Position numbers and translations under genes: made by a program | The notes under the pieces: generated by a model | What the model saw: only the letters and a program-made list of their open reading frames with translations | Told to the model about the DNA's origin: nothing | Database searches by the model: none | DNA from: Euglena gracilis | Lineage: Eukaryota > Euglenozoa > Euglenophyceae > Euglenales > Euglenaceae | NCBI GenBank assembly: GCA_900893395.1 | Contig: CAAHFI010290406.1 | Span: forward strand, 1 to 42,067 | DNA: 42,067 nt | Direction: 5' to 3' | Shown here: positions 10,890 through 19,525 of the stretch, piece by piece | Layout of the letters: every line of letters starts with the position of its first letter | Position numbering within the stretch: the first letter of the stretch is position 1

Positions 10890-11400
10890 CCACTTTGAGG
10901 GGGTGAGGTAGTGAAATTAAGTTAGTTAAGCTGACCCCCCAAATAATACCCCCCCGGGTATTATTTTTTCGCCCGAAGTCCCGGCCCGAGGGGGGGGGTA
11001 TTATTTGGGGGGGTATTATTTTCCCAAATCTTTCGAAATTTTTCGAAGTCCCGTAAAACCCAAAATAGCACCCAAAACCCTCTTTGGGGTCATTTTTTGC
11101 ACTTTCTTGTGAAATTTACCATTTTATGGAGGCCAGATGAGCCGGGAAAATTTTTTTTTTCGTAATTTGTTGTCACAGATAATGGTTTTTACCGACATTT
11201 TCAGGTCAAAAATCCGGGCCTTTGTCCGGGGTATTATTTAGGCGGCCGAAGTCGGACCCCGAGGCGGGGGTATTATTTGGGGGGGGTATTATTTGGGGGG
11301 AGTATTATTTGGGGGTGTTTAACTTCACTGAGGCAGATGAGGGGAGGGTTTCCGGGACCCCCCCCCCCGGTGGACTTCACCCATGTTCGGACATACCAAA
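10890..11400. repeat. GGTATTATTTGGGG low-complexity block
   Basis: Repeated GGTATTATTTGGGGG words, in both orientations around 10935-11020 and again as a short tandem at 11225-11325, are mixed with CCCGAAGTC words. No gene is visible. The palindromic pair AATAATACCC/GGGTATTATT at about 10940-10965 shows the block also folds back. Confidence 0.5.
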
Positions 11401-11800
11401 AATGACCACTTTCGGACCAAAAAGCATTTTTTTTTGTTCAAAAATGGCCCAAAGATGGCCAAAAATGACCGCTTTTTGGACCCAAAAATCAACGATTTTA
11501 GGATGCGTGCCGCCCTTCTCGTGATGGGATGCAACATCATGGATGCTGCTTCCCGACTTCCTCCAAAGTGGCATACTTCCCCCGTGACTCCCCCGTGACC
11601 CCCCCCTCGTGACCCCCCCCCGTGACCCGCACCACCCCTTGGGGTAACCCCCCCCCTAATTGGCCAGAAGGGGGGTCCGGGCCGCCCGGAGGGCGGCCAG
11701 TTGGTAGTAGAAACGCAGGAAGCAGCTTCAATCACTCCCCCTTGGCACACCATGCGGAATTGAGCCAGGGTTGACGTTTTTTGTTTTTCAACAAAAAAAC
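11401..11800. repeat. CCCGTGACC-rich block without a gene
   Basis: It contains a CCCGTGACCCC short tandem (about 11580-11630), like the tracts inside the 2.3-kb arms near 4050 and 9450. AATTGGCCA flanked by G/C runs also recurs in the arms. No coding sequence is supported. Confidence 0.4.
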
Positions 11801-12531
11801 GAGTGTATGAGTCGCGGGGGGGTCGCGGGGGGTCGCGGGGGGGTCGCGGGGGGTCGCGGGGGGGGGGTCGCGGGGGGAACGTGGAAGTTTTGACGGGTCA
11901 CACGTGACAAGTGTGACCTCTCATACAACGTCACATGGGACCTATTTTTAGAACTTTTGGTCCAAAAATAGCTCCAATTAGGAATTTGTCACACATTTTA
12001 GGCAATTTTGATTCCTAATTTGGGTGCAAATTCCTAATCAGGTGCCCTTTTTTGGCTCCTACTGGGATGCGGAAACCCTCCATGTGTGGGTCGCGGGGGG
12101 GTCGCGGGGGGTCGCGGGGGGGGTCGCGGGGGATACACCCCCAACAAAAAAACATGTTTTCTTTTTTAAAAAAGCAAAATTTGACCTTTTTCCTTGCGAA
12201 ATGCCCATTTTTTGAGGAAAAGGGTGTATCCCCCGCGACCCCCCCCGCGACCCCCCGCGACCCCCCTGCGACCCACACATGGAGGGTTTCCACATCCCAG
12301 TAGGAGCCAAAAAGTGGCACCTAATTCCTAATTTGCACTCAAATTAGGAATCAAAATTGCCAAAATGTGTGACAAATTCCTAATTGCTATTTTTGGACCC
12401 AAAAGTTCTAAAAATAGGTTCCATGTGACGTTGTATGAAAGGTCACACTTGTCACACGTGACCCGTCAAAACTTCCACATTCCCCCCGCGACCCCCCGCG
12501 ACCCCCCGCGACCCCCCCGCGACTCATACAC
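11801..12531. mobile_element. foldback (MITE-like) element, about 0.73 kb
   Basis: Two inverted arms, about 11801-12140 and 12222-12531, pair along their length. TGTATGAGTCGCGG at the left outer end matches CCGCGACTCATACA at the right. AACTTTTGGTCCAAAAATAG, CACATGGAGGG and GGGGGATACACCC all have mirror copies. The loop of about 80 bases is T- and A-rich and non-coding. The arms differ mainly in the number of GGGTCGCGGG units, so they have aged more than the 2.3-kb arms or expanded at the tracts. No transposase is present, so it would be non-autonomous. A clean target-site duplication was not identified. Confidence 0.75.
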
Positions 12532-13560
12532 CCCCACTCATTTTTTTGGTCATCAAAAGTGACGTATTTTTAGTTTTTCCAGCACCTTTAATGGACTACG
12601 AAGCTGCAGAGATGAAAAAAAGTAAAAAAAAGTTTTAAAAAAATTCCCCCAAACCCCCATGAGGTTTTTTTTAAAAAAAATTTTAAAAAACATATTTTTT
12701 CTTAGGGGGTACTAACCCCGTGCCCCCCCCCCAGTTACACCCCGTGACCCCCCGTGACCTGAGAATCGATCCTTCGCCATTCTTTTTTTTCAACATTTTT
12801 TAAAAAAAAACAATGAACTTTCATGTATCCTTCTCCGCCCAATGCGCCTTCACACCCAAAAATGGGGGGTCACGGGGGAAGTATGACACTTTGCAGGTAG
12901 CCGGGAGGCAACATCCATGACGTGGCATCGCGATAAAATTGGTCATTTTTTGAAAAGGGAATTTTGTTAGGATTTTCTTGACCAACACGTTTTTGGGATG
13001 AAGTTTGGGCCATTTTTGACAAAATTCCGTTTTGGGTGGGAAATGCACCAGTTTTTGGCACTTCTTTCAGGGGAAAAGATTTTTGGCCCCCGCCCCGTGA
13101 CCCCCCCATGACCCCCCGCGACCCGCACCACCCCCTTAAAAAACGGCTTGTTTTTTTGTTTCAAAAAAACAAGCCGTTTTTTTTAAAAAAAATTTTCATC
13201 TGTCTCGGGGGGGTTGGAAGTGGGGGGGGGTCCCGGGAGGGGGGGTTGGAACTGTACAGGGGGGGGAGGGGGGTCCCAAGGTTTGACCAACTGTACTGCC
13301 TTGTCCTCCTTGGAGGGTCCACTGTAATCGGCAGCGCATCATTCATCGCACGTGGGACGCCATTCTGGGTGCACCGAAATTTTTTTGAAAAAGCCCTTTT
13401 CGGTGTTTGCCCGGCGTTCCGTTTTTTGTTTTTTTTTTTTCCCAAAGTGAACAGGTACCTCCAGGTACACAGGGGGGGGTCTCGGGAGTAAACTGAACAG
13501 TGGGGGAGGAGGGGTCCTGGGGTCCCGAAGTGGACTATCTGGCCTCCATCGGCCGATTGA
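12532..13560. repeat. A/T-run and G-tract repeat DNA
   Basis: Long A and T runs lie at 12605-12700, with CCCCGTGACC tracts at 12720-12765 and again near 13095. At 13200-13320 a G-rich stretch with GGAACTGTACAGGGGGG and CCAACTGTACTGCC resembles the arm sequence around 4345-4440, so this is a degenerate relative of the arm repeat. No gene is supported. Confidence 0.45.
13138..13184. repeat. near-perfect 20-bp hairpin
   Basis: The stem AAAAAACGGCTTGTTTTTTT pairs with its exact complement after a 5-base GTTTC loop. The palindromic A/T-flanked form could act as a hairpin or a transcription stop, but nothing around it defines a transcript. Confidence 0.6.
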
Positions 13561-13739
13561 AGTTTTCACATGTCTGATGCCATGTTCCCCATCAATCGAA
13601 AGCTCTTCTCAAGGGCTTTTGACAGATGGCCACAGGATTCCGCCATACCGTTAATGCACACAGCGCTTGCTTTCAGCGATTGTGTATTCCAAAATTTGAC
13701 ATCTCACACCTCAGGTGCCATGCATCATATATCCTCACC

Positions 13740-13945
13740 CCCCCCTCAAAGTGTCCCCCCTCCAAAGTGGCCAAAAGGTTTGGCAAATTTTGGTTTATAC
13801 CCCTCAAAGTGGCAATTTTCCTTCGGCGCCAAAGGCGCCGAAGGCCAAAATTTGACCCCCCCCAAAAGTGTCCCCCTCCAGAGTGGCCATTTGGGGTCCC
13901 ATGGTGCCTAGAGGGTGGCCACTTTGAGGGGGGGTGAGGGTAAAT
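13740..13945 (-). repeat. third, diverged copy of the outer end of the 2.3-kb repeat
   Basis: The sequence follows the right arm near 10690-10910: CTCAAAGTGTCCCC, TTGGCAAATT, GGTTTAT, CTTCGGCGCCAAAGGCGCCGAAG, GGTGCCTAGAGGGTGGCCAC and TTTGAGGGGG. It stops where the arm end stops (GGTGAGG). This shows that the arm is one member of a dispersed family, and it marks one natural end. Confidence 0.65.
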
Positions 13946-13989
13946 TAAAAACGTGTTCAGCCCGCCAAATGCCTGCCCTGGAATTCGTG

Positions 13990-14095
13990 GTCATGAACAC
14001 GTTTTCAATGAGGGCATTTGTGCCAATGACACGTTTTCAGTGAAGGCATCTGTGTTCAGGCACGTTTTCAGTGAGGGCATCTGTGGCAACCCCCA
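13990..14095. repeat. about 45-bp tandem repeat x 3
   Basis: Three units of CACGTTTTCAGTGAGGGCAT followed by CTGTG and a variable tail. No coding use is apparent. Confidence 0.6.
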
Positions 14096-14259
14096 GCAAG
14101 AAAAATCGGTGTGCAAAATCGCAATCATGAAAAATCGGCGTGCGGTTGAGAGGCCGGGTGGTCCTCAACGGGTGAGGCGGGTCGGGGGCACTCTACAACA
14201 CGAAGACGACAACAAGAAGGCTAGGTTGCCTTGGCAGAACGACAGGGAAGGGGCGAAAA

Positions 14260-14463
14260 TCACGGCACACAACAGGCTTTACACAGAAAAGAGCCATACT
14301 TTGGTGGCCGCCGCAAATCTTGGCAATGAAAATGATATGCCAAACCGCAGGCGTCACAGACAACTTTGTTCAGCTCCACACAATTTGGATTTTTCGGAAT
14401 GGCAACACCACAGAAACCACATTTCTCCTGTTTTACCGGGGGTAGCCAAAAGTCGTCTGGCAT
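14260..14463 (-). CDS. PHD zinc-finger open frame
   Basis: A 67-residue frame from the ATG at 14463 carries a full C4HC3 PHD pattern. CGFC supplies the first pair and CDAC the second, followed by GLAYHFHC (His and Cys) and finally CKAC. The ring residues have correct spacing (C-x2-C, C-x2-C-x4-H-x2-C, C-x2-C). PHD fingers bind histone H3 tails or other short peptides. Only the finger is visible, with no flanking chromatin domain and a stop soon after CCVP, so it is either an exon of a host gene or a finger carried by a transposon. The surrounding DNA is repeat-rich, which leaves both open. Confidence 0.6.
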   Translation of the reverse strand: MPDDFWLPPVKQEKCGFCGVAIPKNPNCVELNKVVCDACGLAYHFHCQDLRRPPKYGSFLCKACCVP

Positions 14464-14711
14464 TAAAGGCCGACCGGCTTTTACCCGTGCGGTTTTATGC
14501 CGCCCCCTTGCCCTCCACCCGTCGGGCTTAATCCCGCCCCCCTCCCCGGAGGGGTACGACCGTTTTATTCCGACCCTGCTATACTCCGCACCCAGCCCTT
14601 GCGGTAAAAAAGTGAATCAGTGAAAGTGAGTCAAGGCACGCAAGTGCTCACCGTTCACCGAGGCCGTGGGCCGGGCTTTACCGCCGCCTCCTGCGGTCTC
14701 CTCCGCCAGCC
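14464..14711. other. intergenic stretch, nothing recognised
   Basis: GC-rich DNA. The PHD frame stays open a little upstream of 14463, but no second domain is visible. Confidence 0.3.
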
Positions 14712-15042
14712 GTCTAAAATTTTCGACTCACGGGGGCTGAAGGTCAAAGTTTTCGGACCCGGGGGGGGGGGGGCTGAAAATCAAAATTTTCAGTCACAGG
14801 GGGGATGAAAATTGAAATTTTAACTCTCACGGGGGGGCTCAAAAAATTTTGAGTCTCGGGGGGGGGCTGAAAATTAAAATTGTCAGTCTCATTGGGGGGT
14901 GAAAATTAAAAATTTCAGTCTCACGGGGGGGGTGAAAATTTGAATTATCAGTGTCACGGGGGGGCAGAAAATTAAATTCTTCAGTCTCACAAGGGGGGGG
15001 CAGAAAATTGAAATTTTCAGTCTCACAGGGGGCTGAAAAAGC
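14712..15042. repeat. palindromic tandem array, about 42 bp x 8
   Basis: About eight units combine a palindrome of the type CTGAAAATTNAAATTTTCAG with a TCTCACGGGGGGG spacer. The palindrome varies from unit to unit (CTGAAAAT, CTCAAAAAATTTTGAG, GTGAAAATT), yet the two halves usually change together. Each unit is therefore a hairpin, and the G spacer could add quadruplex folding. No coding function. Confidence 0.75.
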
Positions 15043-15310
15043 TTGTTGCTTCATGTTGGGATTGTTCCTGTTGCAACTGCTGCTGGGATTTTTCCTGTAG
15101 CAGGTGGTGCTGGCATTCTGCTGTCAGATGGTGGGGCTTTTCAGGCAGCAAATACTGATGGTAATTTCCCTGCTGCAAATGCTGCTGGGATTTCCCCTTC
15201 AACTGATGGTCATGTTGATGTCGCTGGCATTTCCCAGCTGACAATACAAACATGCACTTCTGCTGGGATTTTTCTGGTCGCAAATGTTGGGATTTCCCAA
15301 CCAGATTTGA
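15043..15310. repeat. degenerate GCTGCTGGGATTT minisatellite
   Basis: Recurrent words GCTGCTGGGATTT, CCTGTTGCAACTG and CCTGCTGCAAATG, with units of about 30-36 bp. Open frames on both strands here (Ala/Gly/Ile-rich on plus, Gln/His/Ser-rich on minus) reflect the repeat, and I do not call either as a gene. Confidence 0.5.
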
Positions 15311-15552
15311 ACTGTACAGGCAATTGTGAGTCACTGGGGAAGATGCAATGGGAAAGATGTGACTGGGGAGGGGGTGCATCCCCCACTTTGACAGACCCAG
15401 TGTCCCATGTGTTTTCATTTCCCCTGGGGAATGCAACAACAACAAGGCAAAGATGTGGCATGGAAGTCCCTGTCTTAATAATGTCTTGACAGAGGTCGAT
15501 GATCGACATGGTGCCATTGTCGGTACACCTTGGCTGCTGGGGCTGCCTGTGG

Positions 15553-15740
15553 CTATACTCCTGCTGCTGGGGCGGCCTCTGGCAAGCAAGTTCGACTGCT
15601 CGAGCTTCTTGAACTTGAATCTTGCTTGGACTTGTACTTGATAGTGATAACTAATTCACACCTGAGGTTTTGTCCAACAATGTCTTCGGGCTTCAACATA
15701 CCCCACCAGGGGCTTTCACTTGTCCGACATGACATGCGAA
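15553..15740 (-). other. possible C-terminal exon with Ser-rich tail
   Basis: A minus-strand frame reads GMLKPEDIVGQNLRCELVIT, then a Ser-rich tail SSSRSSSSRTCLPEAAPAAG and a stop. Just upstream lies CTTTCTGAGTGTCTATTTTTTTCG, the same string that begins at 4921 and could be an intron end. The family is not recognised. Confidence 0.25.
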
Positions 15741-15963
15741 AAAAATAGACACTCAGAAAGAAATATGGGACAGGTGGTAAATTGTCTGGCGTGGTTCTTA
15801 ATTCGTTCGGCGCAGCCTGTTTCGCGATCTGCGATACCTCGACCAGACTAAAGCCGTCAGGACAAATGTTGCCCCCACAGTTGTGAGTCGTCGGGACTTA
15901 TGTCGCCCCTTGGATGGGGTCGACAATAAGCTCGGGCGGTCATTAAGCCCCTCCGGGATTTGG

Positions 15964-16215
15964 CTACCCCCGGTATAGGCAGTCGGGACACAGCACGAGG
16001 CACAGGGGGTTGGTCATCTCGTTGAAGTGGGGGAATTGGCGCTCTGAGGAAGGCAAGACTACTCCCTCGGTCGTTGTTTTGCGGAATGCCCGAGCGACGG
16101 CATTCATGTATGTCTGAAAAGAGGTTGCCGAACGATTCCCTGAAACGAACAAAGTTCCCGACTGCTGCTCAAGTTGAGCCACACATTGTTCGATGACGCT
16201 CGCCTCATCGAACAA
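15964..16215 (-). pseudogene. fragment of unknown protein family shared with 18675-19279
   Basis: The 83-codon frame reads LFDEAS, SATSFQTYMNAVARAFRKTT and VVLPSSERQFPHFNEMTNPL. These align in order with LFDDEAD, SADSWRSYVNGMMRAYNATV and IVLPAFVDRQFTLRNEFAAP in the second member. The shared region is likely helical with a W/F-x2-Y-x-N-x3-R-A core. It begins beside a GGGTTAGGGTTAGG string and ends at a stop after CLYRG, so it is a fragment. A helical DNA-binding or recombinase N-terminal domain is one idea, held weakly. Confidence 0.45.
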
Positions 16216-16221
16216 CGGGCT

Positions 16222-16237
16222 GGGTTAGGGTTAGGCA
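16222..16237 (+). repeat. two telomere-like TTAGGG units
   Basis: GGGTTAGGGTTAGG sits exactly at the 5' edge of the unknown gene fragment. Two units are too few for a telomere and may be an interstitial scar or chance. Confidence 0.3.
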
Positions 16238-18210
16238 TTTTCCTTCATAGTTTCTCCGTGGTTCCGAAAACAGCCATGCCGCGCTGTTTTGGGCCATAAA
16301 TTGGCCATATTTTGGGCCAGGCGGGGAGTTGCGGGGAAATCAAAACACAATTAGATAGAGCATCGTAAGGGCTCGTAAGGGCCTCAATTTAGGTCTCAAC
16401 GTGGTTTTTTGACCCCCAAAAAAACAGCCCAAAATGGCCCAAAAACGGGCCAAAATGGGCCAAAAAATGGCCGTAACTCGGGCTACACGAAGAGTCGAGG
16501 GAAAAGAAAACCATGGTTGGATACAGCGTTCCAAAGGCTTCATTTTTGCTCTCCGGACATTCTTTTATTTTACTTCATTGTCGAGATATTTGAAAAAAAT
16601 CGATTTTTTTTGACCCAGAAACAGCCCAAAAAAAACACTGCAAAATGCCCGTTCTGAGTTGCAAAAGCGCGCCGGAACACGGGCCAGGCGTGTCGGCAGC
16701 CAAAACGGTGATTATGGGGCGGTGATAGAGGGCCTCCGGGGGTGCATTTCGTCAGACCTACATTTCTGGAAAAATTGTACGTTTTCTGAGATATTTTGGA
16801 CCCCAGCGAAGTGGCAGAGTCGGAAGAGGGGGCGGGGCAGTCCTACCCAGTGAATAACTCAGGCCTGGCAGGGAGTTGCAGGTCAAACGGAGGTGATTCG
16901 GAAACTGAGATCCAGTCGCTCGCAACTGGAAAAAAAATTCGGGACCCGGGTCATGGTGATAATTTGCCGGTTCTCCTGGTGGCCCCGACCCGGGGGGGGA
17001 CGACCCCCCTTTTCCGCAGTGGAAAGGTTCGCTCTTACACATAAAAGGATAAGAGCTCAGCGACCCCCCATACCTCCCATAAACCGTTTCCTGGTTTCTT
17101 TTTCAGTAAACGTGGGAGTCGTGATAATCAAAAAATGCGGGAATGCTGTGGACCCACCCCCACATCCCCCATTGAAAATGCCAAATATTAGTAAAAATTG
17201 CAACTAACCAGAATTCCTGTTTTGATTACCAAATACAATGGGGGTACCAGTTTTGAGGGGGGGGATTTTTGCACAATTCACCATTTTTGTATTTCTGGCC
17301 AAAAGTGGGGGAGGGAAATTATCAACCAGGGAAAATTACCATGCCCCCCCATGGGAACAGCACAGGGGGGGGGACTAGGTCCTAGGCCCCCTCCCAATTC
17401 CCATACCATCCCAATTCCATGGTCATGATGATATGGCCACGGTTTTCATTTCCTTACCCAGGGACTGAGTCTGTGTTAAAGTCTGTGTCAAAGTCTGGGT
17501 TAGACGCCTGCCTGATGGTGCCAGGCAACCCAGCCCGGTCGGTGCTCCCCCCCCGACCCGCCCGATTGCCTGGAGGTCCGGATTTGGAACAAAACGGCCT
17601 TGCACTACAACCGTCGGATCGTTTTCCTTGGTCGAAAGTCCCCCCCACTTTTCGGTTGAGAAATGGCAATCCGTAACCCGTTTGAAAATTTCCCCCCAAA
17701 AATTTTGGCTGCTCCAACCCTTGTTTGAGGCTTTTTTGGCACGAAGTGTTTAACTCCCTAGTTTTCGCGGGGGGGGGGGGCATAATATCCGGAAACCAAA
17801 ATCTGTTTGGCACAGGTCCCTTAAAATTTCCCATCTAAAGGTATTTTGACTTCCCGCAACTCCCGCCAAGCTCGGGGACGGCCCAAAAAACAGCACTTCA
17901 GACTTCCGGCTCTGCCGTTTTCTGTCATTTTTCCGGGCCACCATAACTGACTGAAACTTGGCACCCAAACATGGCACAAAATGGGCCGAAAGAGGTCTGA
18001 AGGAAGCAGGCGTTACCCCCCCCTTTATTGTCCCACCGACCTGCCCTCGGAGGCCCGATCGGACAATATGGGGGGGGGGACAATAAGACCGTACCATAGG
18101 AATTTCATTGGCCGGGCCAAAAAAAACCCCGTCGTCCGGGGCCCGACAATGGAGATCAGGCGGTAACTTTTGGGGTCCCGGACCCCCGTCCCCCCCCCAG
18201 GTTAAGTTCA
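16238..18210. other. repeat-rich intergenic DNA without a supported gene
   Basis: The stretch at 16410-16480 is dense in GGCCCAAAA and GGGCCAAAA words. At 17460-17510 a 12-base GTCTGTGTCAAA-like word repeats three times. G/C runs are frequent. Short frames here are low-complexity or lack any family signal. Confidence 0.4.
18015..18150 (+). repeat. TTTATTGTCC GC-rich repeat, copy 1
   Basis: It contains CCCTTTATTGTCCCACCGAC, GGAGGCCCGATCGGACAATA, GGAATTTCATTGGCCGGGCC and a CCGTCGTCCGGGGCC tail. The same words recur in opposite order and orientation at 21225-21440, and partly at 19780-19850, so this is a dispersed element. Its ends are near-palindromic (TATTGTCC/GGACAATA). Confidence 0.6.
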
Positions 18211-18266
18211 CTGTTTAAACCAATTTCCTGGGCCCGACGCCTGTCTTGAATTTCTACAGACACTAA

Positions 18267-18355
18267 CGGATTTCAGGCTGAATCCGTTAGTGTAAAACGA
18301 TTTCCAAGACAGGCGACCGTTAGTGTAAAACGATTTCCAAGACGGCGTACGTTTT
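18267..18355. repeat. CGTTAGTGTAAAACGATTTCC repeat, two units
   Basis: Two units of about 33 bp run into GACGGCGTACGTTTTCTTG. The same array, in the same orientation and with the same ending, lies at 19328-19525. The two arrays therefore flank the gene fragment at 18675-19279 as direct repeats. Confidence 0.65.
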
Positions 18356-18499
18356 CTTGAAAAAACTGACAAGCGTGGTCAGCCGACTCAAAACTCGGCA
18401 CGCAAACCCGTCCTGAATCCAAAAATCAGCAAATTCCAACGTTGTTTGCGTCAAAACCAGGGGTTTTTTTTAAGGATATATTGGGATATTGGGATATAC

Positions 18500-18660
18500 T
18501 TTTCGGCGCCAAAGGCGCCGAAAAAAGTGCTATTTTTAGCACTTTTCGCGATTTTTCGGCCATTTTTTGTGGGTCCCCCGGGGGGCCCCTAGGGGCCCCC
18601 CCAGGGGGCCCCTAGGAGGTGGGTGGGTGGGGGGACCCCCCCCTCCCCCCTGGCACCCCC
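18500..18660. repeat. GGCGCC and GGCCCCTAGGGGCC palindromes
   Basis: CGGCGCCAAAGGCGCCG lies at about 18504-18520 and GGGGCCCCTAGGGGCCCC at about 18580-18597, followed by a partial second copy. Pure palindromic GC-rich DNA with no coding sign. Confidence 0.55.
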
Positions 18661-18674
18661 CCGGGGGTCCACGA

Positions 18675-19279
18675 CTAAAAAAAACCCCTGGTCAAAACGT
18701 GTTCGGAGGGACAGAAGTTCCCAGGTGTCGTCCGTTGAGCAGCTTCCGTGGCACGCACCCCTCTTTCACGTTTGAGCACCGGGGCAGCAAATTCATTCCG
18801 CAACGTAAATTGACGATCCACGAAGGCAGGCAAGACAATTTTTGGGACCGTTGCATTGTACGCCCTCATCATGCCGTTCACATAACTTCGCCAGGAGTCT
18901 GCAGAAAGTTCTTTTAGTGAGAAGTTCTGTGTGGCCCGCTGTTGTTTGCAACTTTTCACGTCAGCCTCATCGTCAAACAAATACACCGGAAAAATGGTGC
19001 GACGAGCCCAACCTCGCAAATATTCGTCCAACGAGTCATATTTTAACCCGTTATCCTCACAAAAATCGACAAAAGTCAGAAAATGCAGGATGCCGGATCG
19101 TTGACGCCTTGCGCTCCGGAAAGTCTCTTGGTTTCTTTCTTAGCAAACAAGGGGCCGTTCACCGGGTCATCTGCCTCCTGCTTACCGCCCTCAGAAATTT
19201 TGCGGATCGCAGCAACAAATTCTTCAGGGGGCGGAGGTTTCAGTCCGGCCAACACCACAAGGTTCGCCCGTTTAGCCAT
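18675..19279 (-). pseudogene. unknown protein, larger member of the family at 15964-16215
   Basis: The likely start is the ATG at 19279 (MAKRANLVVLAGLKPPPPEE). This frame runs to a stop at about 19076. A second frame carries on from there: FLTFVDFCEDNGLKYDSLDE, then RGWARRTIFPVYLFDDEADV, SADSWRSYVNGMMRAYNATV and IVLPAFVDRQFTLRNEFAAP, ending near 18675. The frame change near 19080 is either a frameshift or an unrecognised intron. The C-terminal part matches 15964-16215. Direct repeats of the CGTTAGTG type flank it on both sides, so it may be part of a small mobile unit. No catalytic motif is visible. A tyrosine-recombinase SAM-like N-terminal domain would fit a helical module of this length, but this is speculation. 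Confidence 0.45.
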
Positions 19280-19327
19280 TAAGAACAACTGAGGACAAGA
19301 AGAACATATCACCATCAGCAAAGAGCA

Positions 19328-19525
19328 AACAATTTCCAAGACAGGGATCCGTTAGTGTAAAACGATTTCCAAGGCAGGGATCCGTTAGTGTAAAACGATT
19401 TCCAAGACAGGCGACCGTTAGTGTAAAACGATTTCCAAGACAGGGATCCGTTGGTGTAAACATTTCCAAGACAGGGATCCGTTAGTGCAAAACGATTTCC
19501 AAGACGGCGTACGTTTTCTTGAGAA
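19328..19525. repeat. 33-bp tandem array, six units
   Basis: Six units of GTGTAAAACGATTTCCAAG-ACAGGGATCCGTTA type, the last running into GACGGCGTACGTTTTCTTG exactly as at 18340-18355. On the minus strand it is translatable as LGNRFTLTDPC repeats, which I take as a by-product of the period being a multiple of three. Confidence 0.7.

Noticed and set aside
14712-15042. Regularly spaced palindromic repeats as a CRISPR array
   Set aside because: The palindromes vary and the G-rich spacers are conserved, the opposite of a CRISPR array. The setting is eukaryotic and no cas gene is present.
15023-15589. Gln/His/Ser-rich 188-codon minus-strand frame
   Set aside because: It is built from a degenerate minisatellite and is matched by an equally open Ala/Gly-rich frame on the other strand.
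16222-16237. Telomere
   Set aside because: Only two TTAGGG units in the middle of the window; reported only as a small telomere-like string.
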